A DNA stretch of 64,000 bases, taken from positions 2,232,001 through 2,296,000 of the forward strand of contig NZ_CP026029.1 in the NCBI RefSeq assembly GCF_023520895.1, read 5' to 3'. The notes under the pieces are model-generated. The model was not told the DNA's origin, searched no databases, and saw only the letters and a program-made list of their open reading frames with translations. The position numbers and the translations under genes are program-made. Shown here piece by piece: positions 1-8,102 of the stretch (position 1 is the stretch's first letter; each line of letters begins with the position of its first letter). This DNA comes from Paenibacillus sp. PK3_47 (GTDB lineage Bacteria > Bacillota > Bacilli > Paenibacillales > Paenibacillaceae).

Positions 1-755
1 TCCCAACGGTGGGGCGTTTTGGCTGTAGTAGTAATATGCTTGGCATAATCTGCAAGCTCCACATCATTCGTTAGAATTGCCCCTCCCCCACCTGTAGTAA
101 TAATTTTGTTACCGTTAAAGCTTAACGCGCCCACAAGTCCAAATCCGCCTGTATGTTTACCTTTATAGTAAGAGCCCAATGACTCTGCAGCATCTTCAAC
201 CATAACCAGACCGTAATAATGACAGATTTCAATTAAAGCATCCAATTCGACCGGATGTCCGAACGTATGCATCGGCAGGACAGCACGAATGATCCTGCCT
301 GTCTGTCTGTTCACAAGATACCCATCTCTTCGCTCGCCAATCTCTTTGATATGCTCAGCCAGCTTCACCGGATCTATACCCAAAGTCTCTTTAGACACAT
401 CGACGAAGTGTGGAACAGCCTGCAAATAAGTGATTGCATTAGCTGTTGCAACAAATGTAAGAGCAGGCATGAATACTTCCTCATTAGCCTGTACACCAGC
501 TATTTTTAAGGCTATATGCAGTGCAGCTGTACCATTAACAACAGCTACTGCTCTACGTACTCCTGCATATTCCGCCAGTTTTTCTTCAAACTGATCGACA
601 TACTTCCCTACAGACGATACCCAACCGCTCTGGATACAGTCGGTTACATATTCCAGTTCGAGTGAGCCAAATGTCGGTTCATGCAAGGGAACATTTGAAT
701 GCACACCATAGATTCCCTTTACATTTACCGCAATATCCTGCCACATTGTACTCAT
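1..755 (-). CDS. legC: LegC-type PLP-dependent aminotransferase (partial)
   Basis: DegT/DnrJ/EryC1-fold aminotransferase. By family it converts the 4-keto sugar made by LegB to a 4-amino sugar on the way to legionaminic-type nonulosonic acids. My translation starts MSTMWQDIA and continues with the family-typical PLHEPTFGSLELEYV, SGWVSSVGKYVDQFEE and VVNGTAALHIAL. The cofactor-binding region shows VEDAAESLGSYYKGK, followed by SFNGNK, where the lysine should form the Schiff base, and then a glycine run. The start ATG overlaps the legB stop as ATGA, so the two are translationally coupled. The gene runs off the left edge, so the C-terminal third is missing. The LegC assignment rests on sequence resemblance and on the adjacent legB; a related PseC or Per-type enzyme is less likely. 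Confidence 0.85.
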   Translation of the reverse strand, partial: MSTMWQDIAVNVKGIYGVHSNVPLHEPTFGSLELEYVTDCIQSGWVSSVGKYVDQFEEKLAEYAGVRRAVAVVNGTAALHIALKIAGVQANEEVFMPALTFVATANAITYLQAVPHFVDVSKETLGIDPVKLAEHIKEIGERRDGYLVNRQTGRIIRAVLPMHTFGHPVELDALIEICHYYGLVMVEDAAESLGSYYKGKHTGGFGLVGALSFNGNKIITTGGGGAILTNDVELADYAKHITTTAKTPHRW

Positions 756-1753
756 ATGTTGTACACCGATTCCTTATACTGAGATAGATGCTTCTTATCT
801 CCAAACCAATCAGCTGTTTCTTTCAATCCCCGTTTTAATCCGGCAATACCACCATAAGAAGGTTCCCAGCCCAGCAGCTGTTTTGCTTTTACATTATCTG
901 CCCAAAGCCTTTCAACTTCACTTTTCTCTGGCCGTATACGTATCTCTTCCGTTTCAATCTCTACCTTTTTCCCCATTACCTCCGCGATCAAGGCAACTGT
1001 ATCACCAATAGAAATTTCATAATTGCTACCTATATTTATCACTTCTCCGATTGCCTTATCACTGTTCAAAATTGAAATGAATCCGTTGACCGTATCTTGA
1101 ACGTAATTGAAGTCCCTTGTTGGACTCACTGCACCTAGCTTAATTTTTTCTTTGCCTGCTGCCAACTGAGAAATAATGGTCGGAATGACTGCACGCGCAG
1201 ACTGGCGGGGACCATACGTATTAAATGGCCTAATAATTGCAACCGGCGTATCGAATGAGCGATAAAATGAGAGTGCCATCTGATCGGCACCAATCTTGGA
1301 TGCAGAATATGGTGATTGTCCCTGCAGTGGATGAACCTCATCTATAGGCACATATTGTGCTGTTCCATACACTTCACTTGTAGATGTATGAACAACTTTG
1401 GAGACACCCAACTCACGGGCAGCTTGTAGTACATTTAGAGTACCTTTGATGTTGGTATCAATATAGGTATCAGGAGAATGGTAAGAGTATGGTATCGCGA
1501 TTAGCGAGGCTAGATGTAGCACTCTATCGCAGTTTTTCATTGCTGTCTTTATTCCAAAAGGATCACGGATATCTCCAGCAAATACTTCAAACTCCCCTTG
1601 ATACCGTGAATGATCCAGCCATCCCCAAGAATTAAAAGAATTATAGTACACGAAGGCCTTAACATCGTACCCTAACTCAACCAACTTTTCTGTTAAATGC
1701 GACCCGATAAAACCATCCGCACCTGTAACCAGTACTTTTCCCATTTTCATCAT
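752..1753 (-). CDS. legB: LegB-type NAD-dependent sugar-nucleotide 4,6-dehydratase
   Basis: Extended short-chain dehydrogenase/reductase. By family it is a UDP-GlcNAc 4,6-dehydratase feeding legionaminic acid synthesis. The N-terminal Rossmann motif TGADGFIGS is followed by the AFVYYNSFNSWGWLD stretch characteristic of LegB. Further on are TSTSEVYG (about residue 125) and the catalytic YSASK (about 151), then RPFNTYGPRQSARAVIPT. The reading frame is open from a GTG at 1759, but the GGGGTG Shine-Dalgarno fits the ATG at 1753 (or 1750) better, giving about 333 residues. It lies 21 bp after maf and overlaps legC by 4 bp, so maf-legB-legC reads as one operon. The dehydratase family is nearly certain; the exact substrate is inferred. 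Confidence 0.88.
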   Translation of the reverse strand: MMKMGKVLVTGADGFIGSHLTEKLVELGYDVKAFVYYNSFNSWGWLDHSRYQGEFEVFAGDIRDPFGIKTAMKNCDRVLHLASLIAIPYSYHSPDTYIDTNIKGTLNVLQAARELGVSKVVHTSTSEVYGTAQYVPIDEVHPLQGQSPYSASKIGADQMALSFYRSFDTPVAIIRPFNTYGPRQSARAVIPTIISQLAAGKEKIKLGAVSPTRDFNYVQDTVNGFISILNSDKAIGEVINIGSNYEISIGDTVALIAEVMGKKVEIETEEIRIRPEKSEVERLWADNVKAKQLLGWEPSYGGIAGLKRGLKETADWFGDKKHLSQYKESVYNI

Positions 1754-1774
1754 TTCCACACCCCGGCGATTGTA

Positions 1775-3592
1775 TTATGACTGTAATTCTTTAGCGGTTG
1801 TTTCTAATATAGAGACAATTTCACTCAAAACATAAACACTGATATCCAGAAAACCAAGATTGACATCTTTGGCTGTAATAACATTATCAGGAGTGGCCAC
1901 CAGTTCAATTTGATATAAGTTCCACACTGAATTAATTGTGGCAGGCTGCAATAGGTGTCTTAACAACCAATTATTTAATACGATGTTAAAAAATTTTTCT
2001 GTCTGGTCAATTTTATCCAACGCCAGCTTCAAATCACTTTCAGGCGTATATTTACTAAGTTTTAGACGTTTAACCGTTTTGCGTTGTTTTTCAAATTGTT
2101 GTTTAAGCTCAAGAAAATACTTGTACTGCTCCTTAATCACTTGCTGCATATGAGATCCACTTAGTGGGTAGTTTGCTATTTCCTTCAGCACCTCGGCTAC
2201 AGGCTTAATTCTATCGTTACAGAACTGATCGTTCACTTCGTGCAAAGGCATTTGCTCTGTATTATCAATTCTCGCTCCGCCTTCAGTTGCATTGATGACA
2301 CGAAGCCGTTTGTTTACAATTTCAATTTCAAGCCAGGTTCGGAAGGCATTCCATATTTCTGTAGTAGCAACTTCCCCACCATTATAACCCTCCGTTTTTA
2401 ACGTTTTCATAACAGGGGTCAAGCTATCCGCTAATTCCTTATCATCATATATAGTCCCCCCAGCATGTGTTTCCTCCTCGGAGGTTCCATATGCTAAGTC
2501 TTGTCCTACTAGAATTATAGGTGAGGCACCTAAGTGCTCAGCAACACCTAAAGCTACGTGAGCACAAGACAGACCAATACTTATAGTATAATCCCCTTTA
2601 AGTTCTAGAATCTCCTTGAGCCAAATAAATTCCCCTACTCTTTCCCGCATGGGAATAACCAGTTCGCCAGGATACTCTTCAAAAATCTGTGGGTAAAGAA
2701 CAAGCGGACCAACAAGCGCAGATTCAACAGGGTATGTCTTGCCCTCATAAAAATAGGTATATGTTTCTATGCCTCGCTCAATAGAGCAAATAAAATCAGG
2801 AATTATTCCTTCATTGCAGAGCCTCTGCGCTATAGTATCTACGGCAATTATGATGGCTTTATCCTTCAACTGAAGTAATTCTTTAATATTTTTATTTAGA
2901 GAAGGGCCAGCTGCTACAACGACAGCAGGTACATTGCGCATTGCATTTTTCAATAATGATATATCTTTTGAACGGCTGAGATGTTTTAAATTCTTCATAT
3001 GGTGTCTGAATCCGATTAAGCTATCCTCTACTGAGTTTCCATACATCAATCCTTTATAACCGACCATTTCTTTTATCATTCTCACAATGGCTATGCTACT
3101 GTCAATTCCATGTTCTCTGTAAAAATAAGTAAAGTAAAATTTAATATTTTTCAAGTAGAAAATTGCATCTGACAAAAAAAACATATCAAGAAATGACGGC
3201 AAGTTATCCAGATTATCCGCATAAAGATATATATTGGGCGACTCAAAAAAGGATAGATCCTTATTGTGTAAAGTATAATTAAACACAGAAGTGTTAGGCT
3301 CAATAATAACAATTAAAGATTGATTATTAACCATACTGATGAGTTTTCTGATTTCTTCAACTGAATAAATGCCAATAACAAAAATCAGTTCACGCTTAAA
3401 CGAATTAGGCTGATTGGAGTCGTCAAATTCACATTTTTGCACGTATGCCTTGTTATCGATAAATAATATTTCATTCCCTGAATCATCTGTATCACTTACT
3501 ACCTGCTTAATCTTACTTGTGTCCGGCATTCCAATTGTATATTTAGGATTATTAGACAAGATGTCTATATTACTGTTTAAAACGTCAACCAT
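1775..3592 (-). CDS. maf: Maf-type DUF115 flagellin nonulosonate glycosyltransferase
   Basis: A 605-residue protein with the central DUF115 (MptE-like) domain of motility accessory factors. These enzymes, described in Campylobacter, Aeromonas, Geobacillus and Clostridium, transfer nonulosonic acids onto flagellin. Visible here are VVVAAGPSLNKN (AGPSL at about 228-232), an acidic AVDTIAQ at about 250, and GQDLAYGTSEEETHAGG at about 363-379. The N-terminal 200 residues are poorly conserved and the C-terminal 150 residues are helical, both usual for Maf. The gene sits directly downstream of the flagellin gene on the same strand, after its terminator, and leads into legB-legC. A GGGAG box precedes the ATG. 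The DUF115 call is strong; the donor sugar is inferred from the neighbours. Confidence 0.87.
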   Translation of the reverse strand: MVDVLNSNIDILSNNPKYTIGMPDTSKIKQVVSDTDDSGNEILFIDNKAYVQKCEFDDSNQPNSFKRELIFVIGIYSVEEIRKLISMVNNQSLIVIIEPNTSVFNYTLHNKDLSFFESPNIYLYADNLDNLPSFLDMFFLSDAIFYLKNIKFYFTYFYREHGIDSSIAIVRMIKEMVGYKGLMYGNSVEDSLIGFRHHMKNLKHLSRSKDISLLKNAMRNVPAVVVAAGPSLNKNIKELLQLKDKAIIIAVDTIAQRLCNEGIIPDFICSIERGIETYTYFYEGKTYPVESALVGPLVLYPQIFEEYPGELVIPMRERVGEFIWLKEILELKGDYTISIGLSCAHVALGVAEHLGASPIILVGQDLAYGTSEEETHAGGTIYDDKELADSLTPVMKTLKTEGYNGGEVATTEIWNAFRTWLEIEIVNKRLRVINATEGGARIDNTEQMPLHEVNDQFCNDRIKPVAEVLKEIANYPLSGSHMQQVIKEQYKYFLELKQQFEKQRKTVKRLKLSKYTPESDLKLALDKIDQTEKFFNIVLNNWLLRHLLQPATINSVWNLYQIELVATPDNVITAKDVNLGFLDISVYVLSEIVSILETTAKELQS

Positions 3593-3654
3593 CCCATCAG
3601 TGCTCCCTTACTTAATATTCATTTTTATCAAAAACAAAGTATAGAATCAGTATA

Positions 3655-3680
3655 ACAAGAAAGCCCCACAACGTGGGGCA
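3655..3680 (-). terminator. Intrinsic terminator after flagellin gene
   Basis: A 7-bp GC-rich stem (GCCCCAC / GTGGGGC, 3663-3679) with a 3-nt loop, followed on the minus strand by TTTCTTGTTAT. It separates the very highly expressed flagellin gene from maf. Confidence 0.75.
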
Positions 3681-3715
3681 TTTCTTTAATGATTATAAAT
3701 TTTCTATTAATGAAA

Positions 3716-5377
3716 TTATCTCAACAGTTGCAGTACGCCTTGTGGCTGTTGGTTAGCTTGCGCCAACATTGCTTGTGCAGCTTGAGCAAGAATGTTGTTC
3801 TTAGTTTGGGCCATCATCTCTTTAGCCATATCAACATCACGGATACGGGATTCAGCGGCTGTCAGATTCTCAGAAGCTGTTCCCAAGTTGTTGATAGTGT
3901 GTTCCAGACGGTTCTGAACAGCCCCCAGTTTAGCGCGTTCGCTGGATACGAGGGAAGTAGCTTTGTCCAGAACGGCAATTGCCTTGGATGCATCCTCACG
4001 GGTTGCAATATTCAAAGCAGCCTCGGATTTAATATCGTTAGAACCGTTGGTAACAGCATTCTCTTTAGTGAAACCAGCTTGTCCTGCATTGCCAGTAATA
4101 CCAAGTGCAGCTGCACGAACATCATTGATTTGCAAAGACATGGATTGACCAGTATTGGCTCCAATTTGGAACTTCGTGGAGAATCCAACGCCTTGAGCTC
4201 CAGCGCCTACGACTTGTTCAACGTTATCAACAGCCGCAAATCCGGTACCGACTGCTGCCAGTGCTCCGCCAGCACCATCAGCCAACTTGATATCTTTACC
4301 CGTTTCAGAAATGAATTGAATTTCATTATCTTTGGACAAAGATGCCGTTACTTTACTATCTAATCCAGCCTTTTGCAATGCTGCATTCAGATCTTTTACC
4401 AAATCATTCATTGCTGCTTTTGCTACGTTTGCATCTGCGTCATTTGTTTTGTAAGTTTTAGCTGCAGTATCGGAGTTAAGAATAACCTCCACTTCACTCT
4501 CAGAACCCACAGTGAACTTAAGCGACGCTTGTGATGCGATAGTAGTCGCAGCAGCTGTAAGGGAGTTCGTACCTTGAAGACCAGCACGTTCTACAGTAGA
4601 AGGCGCACCCTGTGCCACACCTAAAGAAGCGGATACTCCCAGAGCTGCGTCAGCACCACTAAACTTAATCTCACTGGAGGATCCTGAAGATTTAGCAGTA
4701 AATGTAAGAGTAGTGCCATTCAGCTTAATGTCAACCAGACTTGACAACTTAGTACCACCAGAAGTTACATTACCCAGTGCAGTAGCCAATTTCTCAGCAT
4801 TTGCAGCGTCAACTGTCGAGATTGCACTAACTCCAGAAAGATCAAATGTGATATCGTCTACTGTCAGCTTAGCAGTGATTGCTCCAGTAGTAACTGCACT
4901 AGAAGCAACAACCTCAGCACTTGTTGCCTGAGTCAGCTTACCGCTTTCACCGGATCCAATGCCGCCGTTAAGCAGTTTCTGAGTATTGAATTCAGTAGTA
5001 TTACCGATACGGTTGATTTCGGATGTCAGCTGGTTCATTTCGTCTTGCAGTGCTTGACGGTCAGCATCAGTGTTCGTTCCGTTCGCGGATTGGTTAGCAA
5101 TTTCGCGTTGACGTTGCAGGATCGAATGAGTTTCGTTCAGTGCGCCTTCAGCTGTTTGAATCAAAGAGATACCATCCTGAGCGTTACGGGAAGCCTGATC
5201 CAAACCGCGGATTTGACCGCGCATTTTTTCAGAGATTGCCAGACCAGCAGCGTCATCACCAGCACGGTTGATGCGCAAACCAGAAGACAATTTCTCGATA
5301 TTTTTGCTAGTATTAGCTGTGTTGATCGACAGTTGGCGGTGAGTGTTCAACGCCGGAATATTGTGATTGATAATCAT
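3716..5377 (-). CDS. hag: Flagellin
   Basis: Structural subunit of the flagellar filament, exported by the flagellar type III apparatus. The N-terminal D0/D1 block ([57 protein letters not shown]) and the C-terminal block ([35 protein letters not shown], ending GVLQLLR) are canonical. At 553 residues it is about twice the length of B. subtilis Hag. The extra length is a Ser/Thr/Ala-rich central region (about residues 150-430) forming surface-exposed D2/D3 domains, the part usually glycosylated. GGGAGGAA precedes the ATG. The leader carries a sigma-D-type promoter and a CsrA-type hairpin, annotated separately. Neighbouring glycosylation genes suggest the mature filament is glycosylated. Confidence 0.97.
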   Translation of the reverse strand: MIINHNIPALNTHRQLSINTANTSKNIEKLSSGLRINRAGDDAAGLAISEKMRGQIRGLDQASRNAQDGISLIQTAEGALNETHSILQRQREIANQSANGTNTDADRQALQDEMNQLTSEINRIGNTTEFNTQKLLNGGIGSGESGKLTQATSAEVVASSAVTTGAITAKLTVDDITFDLSGVSAISTVDAANAEKLATALGNVTSGGTKLSSLVDIKLNGTTLTFTAKSSGSSSEIKFSGADAALGVSASLGVAQGAPSTVERAGLQGTNSLTAAATTIASQASLKFTVGSESEVEVILNSDTAAKTYKTNDADANVAKAAMNDLVKDLNAALQKAGLDSKVTASLSKDNEIQFISETGKDIKLADGAGGALAAVGTGFAAVDNVEQVVGAGAQGVGFSTKFQIGANTGQSMSLQINDVRAAALGITGNAGQAGFTKENAVTNGSNDIKSEAALNIATREDASKAIAVLDKATSLVSSERAKLGAVQNRLEHTINNLGTASENLTAAESRIRDVDMAKEMMAQTKNNILAQAAQAMLAQANQQPQGVLQLLR

Positions 5378-5383
5378 TGAATA

Positions 5384-5394
5384 TTTCCTCCCTG
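5384..5394 (-). promoter_or_regulatory. hag ribosome binding site, possible second CsrA site
   Basis: The hag Shine-Dalgarno GGGAGGAA lies within CAGGGAGGA, which contains the GGA core recognised by CsrA. In B. subtilis the second CsrA site on hag mRNA likewise overlaps the ribosome binding site; that this one is bound is inference. Confidence 0.55.
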
Positions 5395-5407
5395 AAATAA
5401 GTTAGTT

Positions 5408-5421
5408 CCACATCCATGTGG
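5408..5421 (-). promoter_or_regulatory. CsrA-type hairpin in hag leader
   Basis: The mRNA reads CCACATGGATGTGG: a perfect 5-bp stem presenting TGGA in a 4-nt loop. The core ACATGGATGT matches 9 of 10 positions of the CsrA consensus ACARGGAUGU, with GGA in the loop as preferred. It lies about 30 nt upstream of the hag start. csrA and fliW are about 5 kb away in the same window. Confidence 0.8.
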
Positions 5422-5424
5422 TAA

Positions 5425-5465
5425 ACGCTGATCCATTAAGGTCGGCCGCCCTGCCGGATCAGCGT
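5425..5465 (-). promoter_or_regulatory. 10-bp stem-loop at 5' end of hag leader
   Basis: Perfect inverted repeat ACGCTGATCC / GGATCAGCGT around a 21-nt GC-rich loop, placed close to the expected transcription start. It may stabilise this abundant mRNA or organise the CsrA site just downstream. The structure is seen directly; the role is inferred. Confidence 0.65.
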
Positions 5466-5474
5466 CTAAATTAT

Positions 5475-5502
5475 ATATCGTCAGAGAGCAGCTAGTTGTT
5501 TA
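5475..5502 (-). promoter_or_regulatory. Sigma-D-type promoter of hag
   Basis: On the minus strand TAAA (5499-5502), a 16-nt spacer, then GACGATAT (5475-5482). The B. subtilis sigma-D consensus is TAAA-N14-16-GCCGATAT, so only one base differs. Position and orientation fit a late-class flagellin promoter. Confidence 0.85.
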
Positions 5503-5586
5503 TAGCTTTTTAAGACTTTTTAAATTTAGAGTTTAATATAGATTTAACTGAACTTAGACTTGCTTTCCTACCACTTTCAAACTATA

Positions 5587-5612
5587 CAAAATACTCCCCC
5601 CTATTCCGATAA
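5587..5612 (+). promoter_or_regulatory. Sigma-D-type promoter of the DUF2920 gene
   Basis: Plus strand CAAA (5587-5590), 15 nt, then CCGATAA (5606-5612), close to TAAA-N15-GCCGATAA. It lies about 60 bp upstream of the TTG start at 5674 and downstream of the other possible start at 5560, so it supports the shorter protein. It would coregulate this gene with flagellin. Confidence 0.65.
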
Positions 5613-5673
5613 TTATGGATACTGCGAGCTTGTCAGTTCAGTACAATCACAATTAATTGGGAGGCGGAAACTA

Positions 5674-7245
5674 TTGAAAGCACTTTGCTTTAAAATCAAA
5701 CCGCATAAAGATATCGAATTAGGCTTTACCCGAGAAGAACTAGATTATTATGTAACCCTCCCCTCTGAAGGTATAACTGAATCCACTGGAGTTATTTTAA
5801 CAATTCCGGGATTTGGGGGGCTTGCGAATACAACCTATCAATTAGAGAAGTTAAATCCTTACCTTGCCGAAAAATACAAGTGTGCAGTAGTATCCATTAA
5901 TTATTTTGGTATATATAGAGGAAGTGATACCAAAACAGACAGCCTCTTCATACAAAACACAGAAAAAATATATGGAACTCCAAGTACCTACTGGAATGAC
6001 ATTTCATCTGAAAATGATTATTACAAAAAGGTTTGGCAGCTGTTAGAAAGCAAAGGGCTTTCTCATCTAGATCCTCGGTGTCAAGCTTTAAAAATCACAC
6101 TTCGGAACGAATACCAATCCTTTGGTTTTTTACCCGCCTTAGATCATTTAACGGTATTAGGTGACCTGCTCAAAAATTATCCTCTTCTAGATAAAAAGAG
6201 GATAATCGCCTACGGTTCCTCATACGGTGGTTATATTGCAATGCTGTGTGGGAAGTTTGCACCCAATACTTTTTCAGTCATTATCGATAACTCGGGGTTT
6301 TCTCGTGCAGAATTGAAACATATTGCAGGCAGAGAAATCTTCGAACCCGACTTTGCTGTTAATCTGGAATTTAACAACAAATCTTATACTCTTCATTATG
6401 CATACAATAATCCATGGACAATCTTGGATGAGACTTCTCCTTACTATTTTGGAGATTCTCATAAACAGATCCGGAATCTATTAACCAGAGAGCATAGAGT
6501 ATCTTCGGAAACACGTTATTATCTTTTCCACTGTGAAGAGGATCATACTGCCTCGGTAAATGATAAGGATAAAGTAGCTGCTCTATTGTCTAATTACAAC
6601 TTCACCTACTACAAACGGGTCGGAGAAAATGACCTTGATGGCGTTCTTTTTAAAGAATACACTCATGCAATGAATGCCTCTTTACGCAAACTATTTGACT
6701 ATGTTGCCGACCTGGATCTGAAATTCGGTTTGGCGAAGGAAAACCACGAGAATGAATTTTCAAATAATACAATAAATACTTTGAACTGCGGAAGTGCAAG
6801 TTACGTTTTTGAATTCAAGGAGAACTTCACTCTGAATGTTAGTCTCGATCAAAAAATAAAAACAAATTATAATTTAATTCATTCTTTTCAACTAATGCAC
6901 AGTATTATGGATATCTTCGATTCGATAGAGGAAGGTTTCGATTTTATTGTTAATAAGATTGCTGAGCAAAATTATAACGAGGCAGCTATAGTTATGCAAG
7001 ATATACTAAATGCCCACACAACTACAACTCTACAAATAGATACATTTTCCATGTATCTCAGCAATAACAACTTTCATGCACTAGAGACACAGTTAAAAAC
7101 CAGCCTTATGGAGGCTGTTGTTTATTTTAATGATGACTCTTGGAGCTTATTAGAAAATCATTTGTCTGAACGAGTTATTCCCCACTTCCTCTTATGGAAG
7201 AATGAACTACACCATACTTTTATTCCCTATCTGAATCACAACTAA
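5674..7245 (+). CDS. DUF2920-type alpha/beta hydrolase
   Basis: The only plus-strand gene in the window. The protein has an alpha/beta-hydrolase core: the oxyanion-side strand VILTIPGFGG, the nucleophile elbow GSSYGGY (Ser at about 183 from this start), a candidate acid in HCEEDHTASV and a candidate His in EYTHAMN. A C-terminal half of about 150 residues lacks recognised motifs. It resembles the DUF2920 family, whose members occur in the Campylobacter flagellin-glycosylation locus; their activity is not established, and an esterase or acyltransferase acting on nonulosonate sugars is my inference. The frame is open from TTG 5560, but GGGAGGCGG at 5659-5667 sits 6 nt before the TTG at 5674, giving 523 residues. 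It lies between hag and the CMP-nonulosonate synthetase gene. Confidence 0.72.
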   Translation: MKALCFKIKPHKDIELGFTREELDYYVTLPSEGITESTGVILTIPGFGGLANTTYQLEKLNPYLAEKYKCAVVSINYFGIYRGSDTKTDSLFIQNTEKIYGTPSTYWNDISSENDYYKKVWQLLESKGLSHLDPRCQALKITLRNEYQSFGFLPALDHLTVLGDLLKNYPLLDKKRIIAYGSSYGGYIAMLCGKFAPNTFSVIIDNSGFSRAELKHIAGREIFEPDFAVNLEFNNKSYTLHYAYNNPWTILDETSPYYFGDSHKQIRNLLTREHRVSSETRYYLFHCEEDHTASVNDKDKVAALLSNYNFTYYKRVGENDLDGVLFKEYTHAMNASLRKLFDYVADLDLKFGLAKENHENEFSNNTINTLNCGSASYVFEFKENFTLNVSLDQKIKTNYNLIHSFQLMHSIMDIFDSIEEGFDFIVNKIAEQNYNEAAIVMQDILNAHTTTTLQIDTFSMYLSNNNFHALETQLKTSLMEAVVYFNDDSWSLLENHLSERVIPHFLLWKNELHHTFIPYLNHN

Positions 7246-7284
7246 TTGATCTTACTTCAAAGTAATATTTATAACAAAAGGCAT

Positions 7285-7317
7285 GAGCCGAACATTTATT
7301 AATTGTTCGGCTCTCTT
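7285..7317. terminator. Bidirectional terminator between convergent genes
   Basis: Perfect 10-bp stem GAGCCGAACA / TGTTCGGCTC (7285-7294, 7304-7313) with T-rich sequence on the plus side and an A-rich upstream flank. It serves the convergent DUF2920 gene and the cytidylyltransferase gene. Confidence 0.8.
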
Positions 7318-7337
7318 TAGCTTGTATAATCTTTTTA

Positions 7338-8102
7338 TTAAATTTTCGTCACTTCACTAATGTTCCTTCTCACTATATCCATCTCTTCATAAGACCTAAA
7401 CAAATATTCCGCAATGACCTCCATAAGTTCAAAATCATTCTCATTGTCTATATCTAATACAGCTGTATCCATCATTCTAATTACTTCACATCTGCCTTCA
7501 AATATCCCTTTACCGCTTCTGAGAAATGACGGGGAGTAGGCATATAGCGAGGCGTTCATATCAAAAATCTCAGGAGCTTCCTGCCGGGCGTTAAAGGACG
7601 ACTCAATTACTCTTACATAACCCTCAGCAGATTGCTTAACCATATTGAAATACGGATTGCGTCTTGAATCAGTCACTGAAAAAACTACATCAGCATTACA
7701 TTCAGTTTTCTTGTCTATCAGTGATTGCAAATCCGCAACGGTTCTTAATGGGGAGGTGATATCAAGATCCACTACCATATCGTAGTTTTGTTTGTTTCTC
7801 TCCTCCATGATCTCAAGGCTGTTCTGTATCACAGCTATTTTGGGCGTATAATCTTGTCCCAGAGCAGGATCTCTATCGATAAAATCAATTTGTAACTTTA
7901 GATTCTGATGAATTAGGTTCATTAAATCTTTACTGTCTGTATTTACAACGATATCGCAGTCTACACGGGAGTTTTGTTTCATGAATAAATCAATTACTGA
8001 TGCTGTATAAAAAACCAACGGATAGCCTAAGAAGTCTTTAAGGTTTTTATTCTTAATTCCTTTGGATCCAGCCCTTCCGCAAATCGTAAATAAAATTCTC
8101 AT
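7338..8102 (-). CDS. ptmB: CMP-nonulosonate (acylneuraminate) cytidylyltransferase
   Basis: Activates a sialic-acid-like nonulosonate with CTP. The N-terminal nucleotide-binding signature GRAGSKGIKNKN (residues 9-20) is that of the NeuA/PtmB/LegF family; VVDLDITSPLRTVADLQSLI contains the substrate-proximal D-x-TSPLR motif, and FSVTDSRRNPYFNMV and AVLDIDNENDFELME are also typical. Length (254) is normal. Its ATG overlaps the upstream oxidoreductase stop as TAATG, so it is the last gene of a three-gene operon with two Gfo/Idh enzymes. With LegB and LegC nearby, a CMP-legionaminate synthetase is most likely, but CMP-Neu5Ac or CMP-pseudaminate cannot be excluded. Confidence 0.85.
   Translation of the reverse strand: MRILFTICGRAGSKGIKNKNLKDFLGYPLVFYTASVIDLFMKQNSRVDCDIVVNTDSKDLMNLIHQNLKLQIDFIDRDPALGQDYTPKIAVIQNSLEIMEERNKQNYDMVVDLDITSPLRTVADLQSLIDKKTECNADVVFSVTDSRRNPYFNMVKQSAEGYVRVIESSFNARQEAPEIFDMNASLYAYSPSFLRSGKGIFEGRCEVIRMMDTAVLDIDNENDFELMEVIAEYLFRSYEEMDIVRRNISEVTKI

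Noticed and set aside
255..509. An 84-residue plus-strand open frame near the left edge
   Set aside because: Antisense to the legC aminotransferase coding sequence, whose translation is well conserved.
3689..4363. A 224-residue plus-strand open frame opposite hag
   Set aside because: Antisense to the flagellin gene, with no ribosome site or domain.
5560..5673. N-terminal extension of the DUF2920 protein from TTG 5560
   Set aside because: The sigma-D-type promoter lies inside this stretch and a good ribosome site precedes TTG 5674.
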